Assembly: GCF_023555005.1 (NCBI RefSeq)
Contig: NZ_JAMJPJ010000001.1
Span: 372,001-436,000, forward strand
Length of the DNA: 64,000 nucleotides
DNA from: Halomonas llamarensis
GTDB taxonomy: Bacteria; Pseudomonadota; Gammaproteobacteria; Pseudomonadales; Halomonadaceae
Direction: 5' to 3'
Both the position numbers and the translations under genes were made by a program. Every line of letters starts with the position of its first letter. The first letter of the stretch is position 1. The notes below the pieces were generated by a model. It did not search any database, had not been told where the DNA came from, and saw nothing but the letters and a program-made list of their open reading frames with translations. Of this stretch, positions 36,846 to 46,020 are shown one piece after another.

Positions 36846-38417
36846 ATGGCAAAAGCGCAGGCAAAAAAAGGGGCCGTCAAAGGCTTCGAAGAGTCCCTTT
36901 GGGACAGCGCCAACAAGCTACGCGGTAGCGTGGAGTCGGCGGAATACAAGCACGTGGTGCTGAGCCTGATCTTTTTGAAGTTCATCAGCGATAAGTTCGT
37001 GCAGCAGCAGAAGAAAGTCGTGCAAGAGTTTGGCGCGGAATACGTCGATATGGTGGATTTCTACGCCAAGGACAATGTCTTCTACCTGCCGGAAGAGGCA
37101 CGCTGGGAGCACATCCAGAAACACGCCAAGCAGGACAATCTGGCGTTGGTGATCGACACCGCCATGAGCACGGTGGAGAAGAACAACGCCCAACTGGCCG
37201 GTGCCTTGCCGGATAACTACTTCTCGCGGCTTGATCTGACAGCCAGCAAGCTCGGCTCGTTGATCGACACCATCGACAATATCGAGACCATTGCCAATGA
37301 GCAGCATAAGAGCAAAGAAGATATTGTTGGGCGAGTCTACGAGTACTTTTTAGGTAGGTTCGCGGCCAACGAAGGACAGCGCGGTGGTGAGTTCTACACA
37401 CCCAAGAGCGTGGTCAATCTGCTGGTCGAGATGCTCGAACCCTATCAGGGTAAGATTTATGACCCCTGCTGTGGGTCTGGCGGGATGTTTGTTCAGTCGC
37501 TCAAGTTCATTGAAGAGCATAAGGGAAATCGCCGGGAAGTCTCTGTCTATGGGCAGGAGTACGCCAACACCACCCGCAAGCTGGCCAAGATGAACCTCGC
37601 CATTCATGGCATTTCAGGCAATCTGGGGGAAGCGGCGGCGGACAGCTTTTTTCGCGATCAACACCCCGATCTAAAGGCTGACTTCATCCTGGCAAATCCG
37701 CCCTTTAACCAGAGCCAGTGGCGCGCGCCCGCCGAGCTGACCGATGACCCGCGCTGGGCTGACTATGACGTGCCGCCCACCGGTAACGCTAACTACGCCT
37801 GGATTATGCACATGCTCTCGAAGCTGAGCCACCAGGGGGCGGCGGGTTTCGTCATGGCCAATGGCTCGATGAGCTCGAACACCAGCGGTGAGGGCAAGAT
37901 TCGCCAGCAGCTCATTGAGGATGACCTGGTCGAGTGCATGATCGCGATGCCCGGTCAGCTCTTCTTCACCACTCAGATTCCGGTCTGCCTGTGGTTTCTC
38001 ACTAACAGCAAGAAGGCCAACGCGGCCAAAGGCTACCGCAACCGCGAGGATGAAACGCTGTTTATCGACGCCCGCCAGATGGGCACCATGATCAGCCGTA
38101 AGCAGAAAGACCTGACCGATGACGATATCGCTACCATTGCCCGTACTTTCCACGCCTGGCGCGGCCAGCCGGAAGCCGGTGCTTATGAAGATATCGCCGG
38201 TTTCTGCAAAAGTGCGAGCTTCGATGAGATCAAAAGCCATGACTTCGTACTGACGCCCGGCCGCTACGTTGGCGCCGCTGAAATTGAAGACGACGGTATT
38301 CCGTTCGAGACCAAGATGAGCGAACTGACGGCCAAGCTGGGCGAGCAGTTGGCTGAATCGGCAGCGCTGGAAAAGCAGATCAGAAAGAATCTGGCAGGGT
38401 TGGGTTATGAACTCTGA
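36846..38417 (+). CDS. hsdM: Type I restriction-modification methyltransferase subunit HsdM
   Basis: Methylates adenine in the target sequence as part of the M2S and R2M2S complexes. The 523-residue protein has the N-terminal HsdM helical domain (SLWDSANKLRGSVESAEYKHVVLSLIFLKF), motif I (YDPCCGSGGMFV near residue 205) and the catalytic NPPF motif (FILANPPFNQSQ near 283). The start chosen is ATG 36846 (MAKAQAKK). A frame from 36810 would add 12 residues without a better ribosome site. It overlaps hsdS by 11 bp. Confidence 0.95.
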   Translation: MAKAQAKKGAVKGFEESLWDSANKLRGSVESAEYKHVVLSLIFLKFISDKFVQQQKKVVQEFGAEYVDMVDFYAKDNVFYLPEEARWEHIQKHAKQDNLALVIDTAMSTVEKNNAQLAGALPDNYFSRLDLTASKLGSLIDTIDNIETIANEQHKSKEDIVGRVYEYFLGRFAANEGQRGGEFYTPKSVVNLLVEMLEPYQGKIYDPCCGSGGMFVQSLKFIEEHKGNRREVSVYGQEYANTTRKLAKMNLAIHGISGNLGEAAADSFFRDQHPDLKADFILANPPFNQSQWRAPAELTDDPRWADYDVPPTGNANYAWIMHMLSKLSHQGAAGFVMANGSMSSNTSGEGKIRQQLIEDDLVECMIAMPGQLFFTTQIPVCLWFLTNSKKANAAKGYRNREDETLFIDARQMGTMISRKQKDLTDDDIATIARTFHAWRGQPEAGAYEDIAGFCKSASFDEIKSHDFVLTPGRYVGAAEIEDDGIPFETKMSELTAKLGEQLAESAALEKQIRKNLAGLGYEL

Positions 38418-39741
38418 TTGGTTAGAAATTCAGCTAGGCGATTTTTTAGAGTTAAAAAGGGGTTACGACCTCCCTATTAAAAGACGTATAGCAGGTGGTG
38501 TTGAAGTTATTTCATCATCCGGGCCTAGCGGTTTGCACTATGAAGCGAAGGTGAAAGGGCCAGGTGTAGTGACTGGCCGATATGGCACTATTGGTAAAGT
38601 CTTTTATTCCGAACGTGATTTCTGGCCTCTCAATACAACGCTGTATGTGAAAGACTTCAAGGGAAATCATCCAGAGTTTGTTTATTATTTTTTAAAGACG
38701 TTGGATTATTTGCAGTATAGCGACAAGGCTGCAGTGCCAGGAGTGAACCGGAATCATCTTCACAAGGCTTGGGTAAGAGTACCTTCAAATGTTGCGGATC
38801 AAATAAGAATAGCCAAGATGTTGTCGGTTTTAGATCGCAAGATAACCCTCAACACCCAAATCAACCAAACCCTTGAACAGATGGCGCAGGCCCTGTTCAA
38901 AAGCTGGTTTGTCGATTTCGATCTGGTGATCGATAACGCGCTGGAAGCGGGCAACCTCATCCCCGAACCGCTGGCCGAGCGCGCCGCGCGGCGGCAAGCG
39001 ATGTGGGCTGCAGACCATGAGACAGCACCCGCGCGCCTGCCTGCCGAGACGCGGCGACTGTTTCCGGATCGGTTTGAGGAAGACGAAGTGTTGGGGTGGG
39101 TGCCGGTAGGGTGGAAAGCAACTCGGCTTTCAGACATAAGTACAGAGCTTCGTAGAGGCATTTCTCCAAAATATATTGAAGAAGGTGGGATTCGAGTCGT
39201 CAATCAAAAATGCATTCGGCATCACGAGGTAAATTTCTCCCTATGCAGGCGAAATGATCCTGGCGCGAAAAAGGTGGATGGGCGCTTTTTGGAATTGGGA
39301 GACTTATTGATTAATTCGACCGGTACCGGAACATTGGGACGTATAGCAATGGTGGAGCAGTTGCCAGAGCCTACGGTTGTTGATTCCCATGTGACGGTAG
39401 TTCGCGCTGATCCAAAAGTATATCCAAAGCATGTTCTTGCCCAGCAAATGATTTTTCTTGAGCCGCATGTGACTGCGTTAGGTGAGGGGAGTACAGGACA
39501 AACGGAACTGTCTCGAAAGATGGTGGCGGATACGCCGATTGTTATGCCCGAGTTTAAATGTCTTGAGCAACTGGAAGCTAAAATTAATGTATTTTCTCAG
39601 GCTCGCTCACAAAACCGGAACCAAGTGGAAGTACTAACCCAACTCCGGGACACTCTGCTACCCAAACTTTTGTCCGGCGAACTCCAGCTCCAAGAGGCCG
39701 AAGCTGTCGTCGAAAATGCCCTGGAGGCCGAAACCGTATGA
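38407..39741 (+). CDS. hsdS: Type I restriction-modification specificity subunit HsdS
   Basis: Sets the recognised DNA sequence. The 444-residue protein has two target-recognition domains, at about residues 1-135 and 232-395, each followed by a conserved coiled region (LDRKITLNTQINQTLEQMAQALF; NQVEVLTQLRDTLLPKLLSG). The recognition domains are richer in A/T and use different codons from the spacers and from hsdM and hsdR, as expected for domains exchanged by recombination. It overlaps hsdM by 11 bp and the following gene by 4 bp (ATGA). Confidence 0.94.
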   Translation: MNSDWLEIQLGDFLELKRGYDLPIKRRIAGGVEVISSSGPSGLHYEAKVKGPGVVTGRYGTIGKVFYSERDFWPLNTTLYVKDFKGNHPEFVYYFLKTLDYLQYSDKAAVPGVNRNHLHKAWVRVPSNVADQIRIAKMLSVLDRKITLNTQINQTLEQMAQALFKSWFVDFDLVIDNALEAGNLIPEPLAERAARRQAMWAADHETAPARLPAETRRLFPDRFEEDEVLGWVPVGWKATRLSDISTELRRGISPKYIEEGGIRVVNQKCIRHHEVNFSLCRRNDPGAKKVDGRFLELGDLLINSTGTGTLGRIAMVEQLPEPTVVDSHVTVVRADPKVYPKHVLAQQMIFLEPHVTALGEGSTGQTELSRKMVADTPIVMPEFKCLEQLEAKINVFSQARSQNRNQVEVLTQLRDTLLPKLLSGELQLQEAEAVVENALEAETV

Positions 39742-40676
39742 GTCAGCCTACCCGCGCTCAGATGATCATTGAGACACTTAAAGCCTGCCCGGAACAAAAA
39801 TTTACAGCACGGGAGCTGGCTCTGAAGTTTCTCGAGCGCTATCCAGAAGCAATGGCGCAGAAACAGCAGAACCCCAATTACGCCACCGAGGAGAAGCTGA
39901 TTACCCAGGTGGCAGCGGAAATTGGCGGCGATCGCACGGTAAAAGCCAAGCAACTGTGTGCCAATGTGGCGACCCGCGATAAGCCGCGTCCGCGCCTCTA
40001 CTACTGGGAGCCACAACCGGAGGCAGTCGAAGCGCTGGCGGAGACGCCGGTGCCTGAGCCTGCCCCGGTGGCCGCGCCTTCGCCAAGCCTTGAAGAGACG
40101 CTTAGCGAGCAAGCGCTCTATCCGCTGCTGATCGATTTTCTCCATCAGGAACTGGGCTTGCAGTGCCAGCGCATCGACGAGAAGACCTCCAAGAACAGCA
40201 AAGGCAAAAACGGCAACCAGTGGCTGCACCCGGATATCGTCGCGCTACAGCCGATCGATAAAGGGTGGCATCAGGCCGTGCGTGACTGTGTGCGCCACGG
40301 CAGCGACAGCGCGATACGGCTATGGTCGTTCGAGGTCAAGAAAGCGCTCTTACCCGGCAATGTGCGCCAATGTTTCTTTCAGGCCGTTTCCAACTCCAGC
40401 TGGGCGCACTTTGGTTACCTTGTAGCAACCGAGCTGGGGGATGTCGAAGAGGAGCTTCAGATGCTCTGCGCGCTGCACGGTATCGGCGTGCTGCTGCTCA
40501 ATACGGAGTCCCTATTCGATAGCCAAATTCTCATTCCTGCGCGTGAAAAGCTCGCCGTGGATTGGCAGTCGGTCAATCGTATCGTTGAGGAAAACCGCGA
40601 TTTCTATCACTTCATCGAGCAGGTGGGGATCTATCAGCAGACCGGCAAGCTGACCAAGAGCGTGTGGAACAAATAG
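39738..40676 (+). CDS. HARE-HTH plus PD-(D/E)XK-like accessory protein in hsd operon (HrgA-like)
   Basis: A 312-residue soluble protein of uncertain role. Residues 1-90 look like a winged-helix HARE-HTH domain (AQMIIETLKACPEQKFTARELA, ending RPRLYYWEP). A Pro/Ala linker follows at about 95-118. The C-terminal part has a restriction-endonuclease-like pattern: HPDIVAL with Asp166, SFEVKK with Glu199-x-Lys201, and a following QAVSNSSW. These are the D, ExK and Q positions of Mrr-like PD-(D/E)XK nucleases. It recalls HrgA, found beside restriction systems in Helicobacter. Its start overlaps hsdS by 4 bp, and hsdR follows after 89 bp, so it is an integral operon member. Domain calls are by eye. 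Confidence 0.75.
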   Translation: MSQPTRAQMIIETLKACPEQKFTARELALKFLERYPEAMAQKQQNPNYATEEKLITQVAAEIGGDRTVKAKQLCANVATRDKPRPRLYYWEPQPEAVEALAETPVPEPAPVAAPSPSLEETLSEQALYPLLIDFLHQELGLQCQRIDEKTSKNSKGKNGNQWLHPDIVALQPIDKGWHQAVRDCVRHGSDSAIRLWSFEVKKALLPGNVRQCFFQAVSNSSWAHFGYLVATELGDVEEELQMLCALHGIGVLLLNTESLFDSQILIPAREKLAVDWQSVNRIVEENRDFYHFIEQVGIYQQTGKLTKSVWNK

Positions 40677-40765
40677 CGATAAGTACCCAGTTTGAGAACG
40701 GCCATCAAAGCAAGATTCTATTAGCCGATCATGATAAGTTGAGTTAAAAAACACGGCGTTACTGC

Positions 40766-43700
40766 ATGAAGTTTACCGAAGCGAAGCTGGAAGCTGCGAT
40801 TATTGCCCTACTTGGCGAGCAGGGCTACCCCCACCGGTTGGGTGCGAACATTGAGCGCGCGCCGGATGACGTGCTGATCGAAGACGATCTGCGCGCTTTT
40901 TTGTATACGCGCTATGGAGATGCGGGGATAACCACTGGCGAGATCGACACCATCATCGCCCGGCTTCGGGGGCTATCGCCAGGGGATCTTTATGAGAGCA
41001 ATAAAACCTTCTGTCGCTGGCTTTCGGATGGCTTTTTACTCAAGCGTGAAGATCCGACCCAGAAGGATCTTTATGTTCAGCTTTTCGATGATACGGGGCT
41101 TGAAGCCCTTGGTGCCCAGCCTGAAGCTGAACCGCTGACACAGGTAGCCGAGGCGCCGAATACGTACACGGCAGATACCAACCGCTATGCGCTGGTCAGC
41201 CAGATGAAGATTGAGGGTAAGGAAAATATCCGTATCCCCGATGCAATTCTTTATATCAACGGCCTACCGCTGGTGGTGTTTGAGTTTAAAAGCGCCATTG
41301 GAGAGCATCAGACCTCTCTTCATGAAGCCTACAAGCAGCTCACCGTTCGTTACCGGCGCGATATTCCGCAGCTTTTTGTCTTCAACGCCTTATGCGTTAT
41401 CAGTGATGGCGCGAATTCACGAATGGGTAGTCTCTTTGCGCCCTACGAGTTTTTCTACAGTTGGCGCAAAGTGAATGGCTTTGAACCCATCGATACGAAC
41501 GGCATCGATTCGCTGCATAGCATGCTGAAAGGGCTGTTCGACCAAGACCGATTGCGGCTGGTGCTGCGCGATTTCATCTTCTTTCCAGATAAATCGCATC
41601 AGGATGAGAAGATTGTCTGCCGTTATCCGCAGTTCTATGCGGTCAACAAACTTTATCACAGCATCATGGCCGCGCAGCGCCCGGCGGGTGATGGCAAGGG
41701 TGGCACCTACTTCGGTGCCACTGGCTGCGGCAAAAGCTTCACTATGCAGTTTCTCGCCCGGCGCTTAATGAAGAGTCTGGCATTTGAAAGCCCAACCATT
41801 GTGCTGATTACCGACCGCACCGATCTGGATGATCAGCTCTCAAGGCAGTTCACCAATGCGCGCGGCTATATTGGCGATAACACCATTGTTGAAGTGCAAA
41901 GCCGTGCACACCTGCGCGAGCAGCTTGCTGGACGGCGAAGCGGCGGTGTGTTTCTTACCACGATCCACAAGTTCACCGAAGATACGCAGCTTCTGACCGA
42001 ACGCAGCAACGTGGTGTGTATCTCGGATGAAGCGCACCGCAGCCAGGTCAATCTTGATCAAAAGGTGCAGATCACCGAGAAAGGCGTGCGCAAGGCTTAC
42101 GGTTTCGCCTTTTATCTGCACCGTTCGTTGCCCAACGCGACATTTGTGGGTTTTACCGGCACACCGATCGACGCCACGCTGGATGTTTTCGGTGAGGTGG
42201 TCGACAGCTACACCATGAGCGAGTCGGTTAACGATGACATCACTGTGCGTATTGTCTATGAAGGCCGTGCTGCCAAGGTTACGTTAGATGATGCCCGGCT
42301 GCGCGAGATCGAAAGCTACTACGAGGAGTGTGCCAAGGCGGGAAGCAATGAGCATCAGATCGAGGAAAGCAAAAAAGTGATGGCCTCGATGAATTCGATT
42401 CTGGGCGATCCGGATCGTATTCGGGTGCTAGCCGAAGACTTCGTGGCTCACTACGAACGCCGCCTGGAAGAGGGCTCGACCGTATGTGGCAAGGCGATGT
42501 TTGTCTCTAGCAGCCGTGAGATTGCCTGGCTACTCTACCAGGACATCAAGGCGATACGGCCCGAGTGGTTTGAGATCAAGGCTTTTGAAGAAGGTAGCGA
42601 CCCAACATCAGCGGAACGCGAGAAGCTCAAGCCGATGGCACGGGTCAATCTTGTCATGACTCGTGGCAAAGACGATGAAAAAGCGCTTTACGATCTGCTG
42701 GGCAGCAAGGAGTACCGTAAAACGTTGGATCAGCAGTTTAAAAAGGAAAAGTCTAACTTCAAGATCGCCATCGTAGTGGATATGTGGCTAACCGGCTTTG
42801 ATGTGCCGAGTTTGGATACGCTTTATATCGACAAGCCTGTTCAGCGCCATAACCTGATCCAGACTATCTCTCGGGTTAATCGCAACTACGCGGATAAAAA
42901 TAAGGGCTTGGTGGTCGACTACATCGGTATCAAGCGTCAGATGAATCAGGCGCTTGCCCAGTTTTCAAAGGCTGATGAAACCAGCTTCGAGGATATTCAG
43001 ACCTCTCTGATCGCCGTGAAAAATGATCTGGATCTGCTGGCTAAGCTGATGCATGGCTTCAATGATAGCGACTACTTCAAAGGTGAGCCCCTAGCGCAGC
43101 TTGACTGCCTCAACCGCGCTGCTGAGTTTGTACTAAGTGTAGGCAAGCGTGAGAAACGCTTCATGGCGCTGGTCAAGCGGCTAAAGGCAGCCTACGACGT
43201 TTGTTGTGGCAGTGAGAGGCTGAGCCAAGCTGAGCGCGACCGAGTTCACTTCTATCTGGCTGTGCGCTCAATCGTTTACAAGTTGACCAAGGGCGATGCG
43301 CCGGATACTGCACAGATGAATGCCAGGGTGAGGGAAATGATCAGCGATGCGCTGCGCGCCGATGGTGTCGAAGCGGTTTTCGCGTTGGGAGAAGAAAGCA
43401 ACGATACGATTGATATCTTCGACGAGGATTATCTGGCTCGCCTGGAGAAGATCAAGCTCCCCAATACCAAGATTGAATTGCTTAAACAGTTGTTGGCAAA
43501 AGCCCTCAATGAGCTGAAAAAAACCAACCAACATAAGGCGATTGAGTTCTCGAAGAAGTTTCGCTCGCTGGTTGAGCTTTATAACGAGCGAAAAGAGGAA
43601 GATGCCTTCACTAGCGAGGTTCATCAGGAAGCCGTCGATAGCTTTTTGGAACTAATGACAACGCTCAAACAGGAGATGGGGTCGTTCGAGGAATTGGGTA

Positions 43701-43987
43701 TTACGGTTGAAGAGAAAGCGTTTTACGACATCCTCAAGGCAGTCGCTGTCAGATATCAGTTTGCTTATCAAGAAGCGCGGCTGTTAACGCTCGCAGCAGA
43801 CGTCAAAGCGGTTGTTGATGACAAGACAAAATATCCTGACTGGAACAATCGTCAGGATATCAAGGCGGCGCTTCGCGTTGAGCTGATTATGCTGCTATCT
43901 AAAAATGGCTATCCGCCGGTAACCCATGCCGAAGTCTATCGGGATGTGTTTGAGCAGGCGGAAAACTTCAAACAGCACCGCCTCTAA
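40766..43987 (+). CDS. hsdR: Type I restriction endonuclease subunit HsdR
   Basis: The motor and nuclease subunit, 1073 residues, a normal length. An N-terminal nuclease domain carries Asp159 and Glu173-x-Lys175 (IRIPDAILYI; VFEFKSA). A superfamily 2 translocase follows with Walker A FGATGCGKSFTM near residue 317, DEAHRS near 421, TGTPID, and the C-terminal helicase motif QTISRVNRNYADKNKG. The C-terminal ~300 residues are helical and should bind HsdM. All key residues are present, so the system looks functional. The stop is 18 bp from that of the convergent manganese permease gene. Confidence 0.95.
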   Translation: MKFTEAKLEAAIIALLGEQGYPHRLGANIERAPDDVLIEDDLRAFLYTRYGDAGITTGEIDTIIARLRGLSPGDLYESNKTFCRWLSDGFLLKREDPTQKDLYVQLFDDTGLEALGAQPEAEPLTQVAEAPNTYTADTNRYALVSQMKIEGKENIRIPDAILYINGLPLVVFEFKSAIGEHQTSLHEAYKQLTVRYRRDIPQLFVFNALCVISDGANSRMGSLFAPYEFFYSWRKVNGFEPIDTNGIDSLHSMLKGLFDQDRLRLVLRDFIFFPDKSHQDEKIVCRYPQFYAVNKLYHSIMAAQRPAGDGKGGTYFGATGCGKSFTMQFLARRLMKSLAFESPTIVLITDRTDLDDQLSRQFTNARGYIGDNTIVEVQSRAHLREQLAGRRSGGVFLTTIHKFTEDTQLLTERSNVVCISDEAHRSQVNLDQKVQITEKGVRKAYGFAFYLHRSLPNATFVGFTGTPIDATLDVFGEVVDSYTMSESVNDDITVRIVYEGRAAKVTLDDARLREIESYYEECAKAGSNEHQIEESKKVMASMNSILGDPDRIRVLAEDFVAHYERRLEEGSTVCGKAMFVSSSREIAWLLYQDIKAIRPEWFEIKAFEEGSDPTSAEREKLKPMARVNLVMTRGKDDEKALYDLLGSKEYRKTLDQQFKKEKSNFKIAIVVDMWLTGFDVPSLDTLYIDKPVQRHNLIQTISRVNRNYADKNKGLVVDYIGIKRQMNQALAQFSKADETSFEDIQTSLIAVKNDLDLLAKLMHGFNDSDYFKGEPLAQLDCLNRAAEFVLSVGKREKRFMALVKRLKAAYDVCCGSERLSQAERDRVHFYLAVRSIVYKLTKGDAPDTAQMNARVREMISDALRADGVEAVFALGEESNDTIDIFDEDYLARLEKIKLPNTKIELLKQLLAKALNELKKTNQHKAIEFSKKFRSLVELYNERKEEDAFTSEVHQEAVDSFLELMTTLKQEMGSFEELGITVEEKAFYDILKAVAVRYQFAYQEARLLTLAADVKAVVDDKTKYPDWNNRQDIKAALRVELIMLLSKNGYPPVTHAEVYRDVFEQAENFKQHRL

Positions 43988-44005
43988 CCTCCGTTGCTCA
44001 AAGCC

Positions 44006-44926
44006 TTAGCGCAACGGAGGCGGCTCTACAGGTGCCTCGCGGGCGCGGCGGCGTTTCATGTATTGGGTGATCAAGCCGTAGCGCGGCCCGGCGAGGAAGG
44101 CGAGTATCAGGAACACGCCGGTCATTACCGCCATCATGCCGCCGATCGACACGTTCAGGTAAACGGCGAGATAATAGCCGGAAATGCTGGCGGCAATCGA
44201 GATGAGGGCGCCGATGATAAACATCATCCACAGGCGGTCGGTAAGTAGGTACGCGGCGGAGGCAGGCACAATGGCAAAAGCGATAAACAGCACCGCACCC
44301 ACCGCATCAAAGGCGGCGACGGCGGTGGAACTGGTGAGCATCAGCATCACATAGAAGAGAATGGTTGGCATAAAACCGAAGGTTTTCGCCAGCGCCGGGT
44401 CGAAGGTGGCAAGTTTTAGCTCTTTGTAGAACAGGCCGATAAACGCGTAGTTAAGCAGCGTCATGATGCTCATCGAAACGAGTGCCTGGGGAATGGGCAG
44501 GCCAAACAGGTCAATGGTATCCAGCCAGACAAAGCCGATCTCGCCAAGCAGGACGGTGTGGGTATCGATATGCACATCGTGGGCGTAGACATTGAGCAAC
44601 AGCACGCCGATGGAGAACAGTGCGGGGAACACCAGGCCGATGGCGGCATCCTGTTTTACCCGCCTGGTGTTGGCCAGTGCCTCGGTGAGGAACACGGTTA
44701 ATAACCCGGTTAATGCGGCGCCTACCAGCTGCACGGGCCCGCTTTGCTGTTTTGTCAGCAGCCAGACAATCACAATACCAAAGACAATCGAGTGGCTAAT
44801 CGCATCAGAGAGCATGCTGTTGCCGCGCAGTACGAGAAAAGTACCCACCGCGGAAGAAGCGATGCCCACCATGGCACCGACCAGGATAATGGGCAGGGCC
44901 GTGTTGGTCAGTAACTCAGCGATCAT
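44006..44926 (-). CDS. Metal ABC transporter permease (ABC-3 family)
   Basis: The second membrane subunit of a manganese/zinc-type importer. From ATG 44926 (AAGGAGG upstream) it has 306 residues and about eight helices (LPIILVGAMVGIASSAVGTFLVLRG, GIVIVWLLTKQ, AVLFIAFAIVPASAAYLL, ISGYYLAVYLNVSIGGMMAVMTG). The motif GNSMLSDAISHSIVFGI is the family landmark. It overlaps the stop of the upstream permease by four bases (ATGA). Confidence 0.92.
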   Translation of the reverse strand: MIAELLTNTALPIILVGAMVGIASSAVGTFLVLRGNSMLSDAISHSIVFGIVIVWLLTKQQSGPVQLVGAALTGLLTVFLTEALANTRRVKQDAAIGLVFPALFSIGVLLLNVYAHDVHIDTHTVLLGEIGFVWLDTIDLFGLPIPQALVSMSIMTLLNYAFIGLFYKELKLATFDPALAKTFGFMPTILFYVMLMLTSSTAVAAFDAVGAVLFIAFAIVPASAAYLLTDRLWMMFIIGALISIAASISGYYLAVYLNVSIGGMMAVMTGVFLILAFLAGPRYGLITQYMKRRRAREAPVEPPPLR

Positions 44927-46017
44927 GTCGCGACCTCCTTGAAGGCAGCGACTACCTGTTTCGCTGCTTTTTCTCCCCGCGACGTTAACGCCCATCTCGT
45001 TCCATCGTCAGGGGAGCGTGCAAGGTAGCCTTGGCGTTTAAGTTGACTCAGCACCCTGCGCGCACCGAACGTTGCGCGATCATGTCGGGCGGCAGAGGGA
45101 TGTTTGTAAAGTGCGTAGAGCAGTTGCTGTTTCTGCAGCGCTTCTTTTTGGCGGTAATGCTTGATGATGCCCCAGAGCAGGCCACGTCCGGGGGCGAGCG
45201 CCAGCGAGATAAGTACAATGGCCGTTGCACTGAGAATGATCAGCGGGCCGGTCGCCAGGCCGTGCGATAAGGTGCTGATGGTGGCCCCCGAGACGCCACT
45301 GACAATACCGATGCCAGCGGCAATGACCAGCATCCCACCCAAGTGACGGCTCCACTGACGGGCCGCCGCCGCCGGTGCCACGATCATAGCGGCCATTAAT
45401 ATTACGCCAACCATTTGCAGGCCGACCACCACCGCGAGCGCCACCATGGAGGTGAGCACGGCTTCGATGGCGGTGGTCGGCATGCCGAGGGTGCGGGCGA
45501 ACTGCACATCGAAAGTGACCAGCTTGGCCTGTTTCCAGAAGATGGCGAGCAGCGTGAGTGTGACAAGGGTGATACCGCCCATTATCCAGAGATCCGAACG
45601 CAGCGTCGCGGCGGCCTGGCCGAACAGAAACGCTTCAAGCCCGCCTTGGGAGGCGTTGTTGGTGCTCTGGATATAGGTCAGCAGCACGATGCCGATGGCA
45701 AAGAAAATGCTTAAGCAGATCCCGAGCGCCGCATCAGTTTTCAGGCGGCTTTGACGGGTCAGTAACAGCATCGTCAGCGCGGCTAACGAGCCGGTGACCA
45801 GTGAACCAATGATCACCCCGCCGATATCGCGGCTACCGGTGATGATGAAACTCAAACACACGCCGGGCAGTGCCGCATGAGAGATGGCGTCGCCGAGCAG
45901 GCTCTGACGGCGTAACACCGCAAAACAGCCCAATGGGCCGCTGATCAGCCCCAGCAGAGAGGCACCGATCACCACGTTTTGAAAAGTGTAGTCAGACAGA
46001 AGGTCGAGCCACTGCAT
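44923..46017 (-). CDS. Metal ABC transporter permease with C-terminal winged-helix domain
   Basis: A 364-residue membrane subunit. Residues 1-275 are an ABC-3 permease (GPLGCFAVLRRQSLLGDAISHAALPG, QMVGVILMAAMIVAPAAAARQW, GATISTLSHGLATGPLIIL). A cytoplasmic tail of about 75 residues reads as a winged helix: LLYALYKHPSAARHDRATF, then RRVLSQLKRQGYL and TRWALTSRGEKAAKQV. Such a DNA-binding-like extension occurs in some manganese permeases but is not general. It overlaps the second permease by four bases and follows the ATPase after 3 bp. Confidence 0.92.
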   Translation of the reverse strand: MQWLDLLSDYTFQNVVIGASLLGLISGPLGCFAVLRRQSLLGDAISHAALPGVCLSFIITGSRDIGGVIIGSLVTGSLAALTMLLLTRQSRLKTDAALGICLSIFFAIGIVLLTYIQSTNNASQGGLEAFLFGQAAATLRSDLWIMGGITLVTLTLLAIFWKQAKLVTFDVQFARTLGMPTTAIEAVLTSMVALAVVVGLQMVGVILMAAMIVAPAAAARQWSRHLGGMLVIAAGIGIVSGVSGATISTLSHGLATGPLIILSATAIVLISLALAPGRGLLWGIIKHYRQKEALQKQQLLYALYKHPSAARHDRATFGARRVLSQLKRQGYLARSPDDGTRWALTSRGEKAAKQVVAAFKEVAT

Positions 46018-46020
46018 CAG

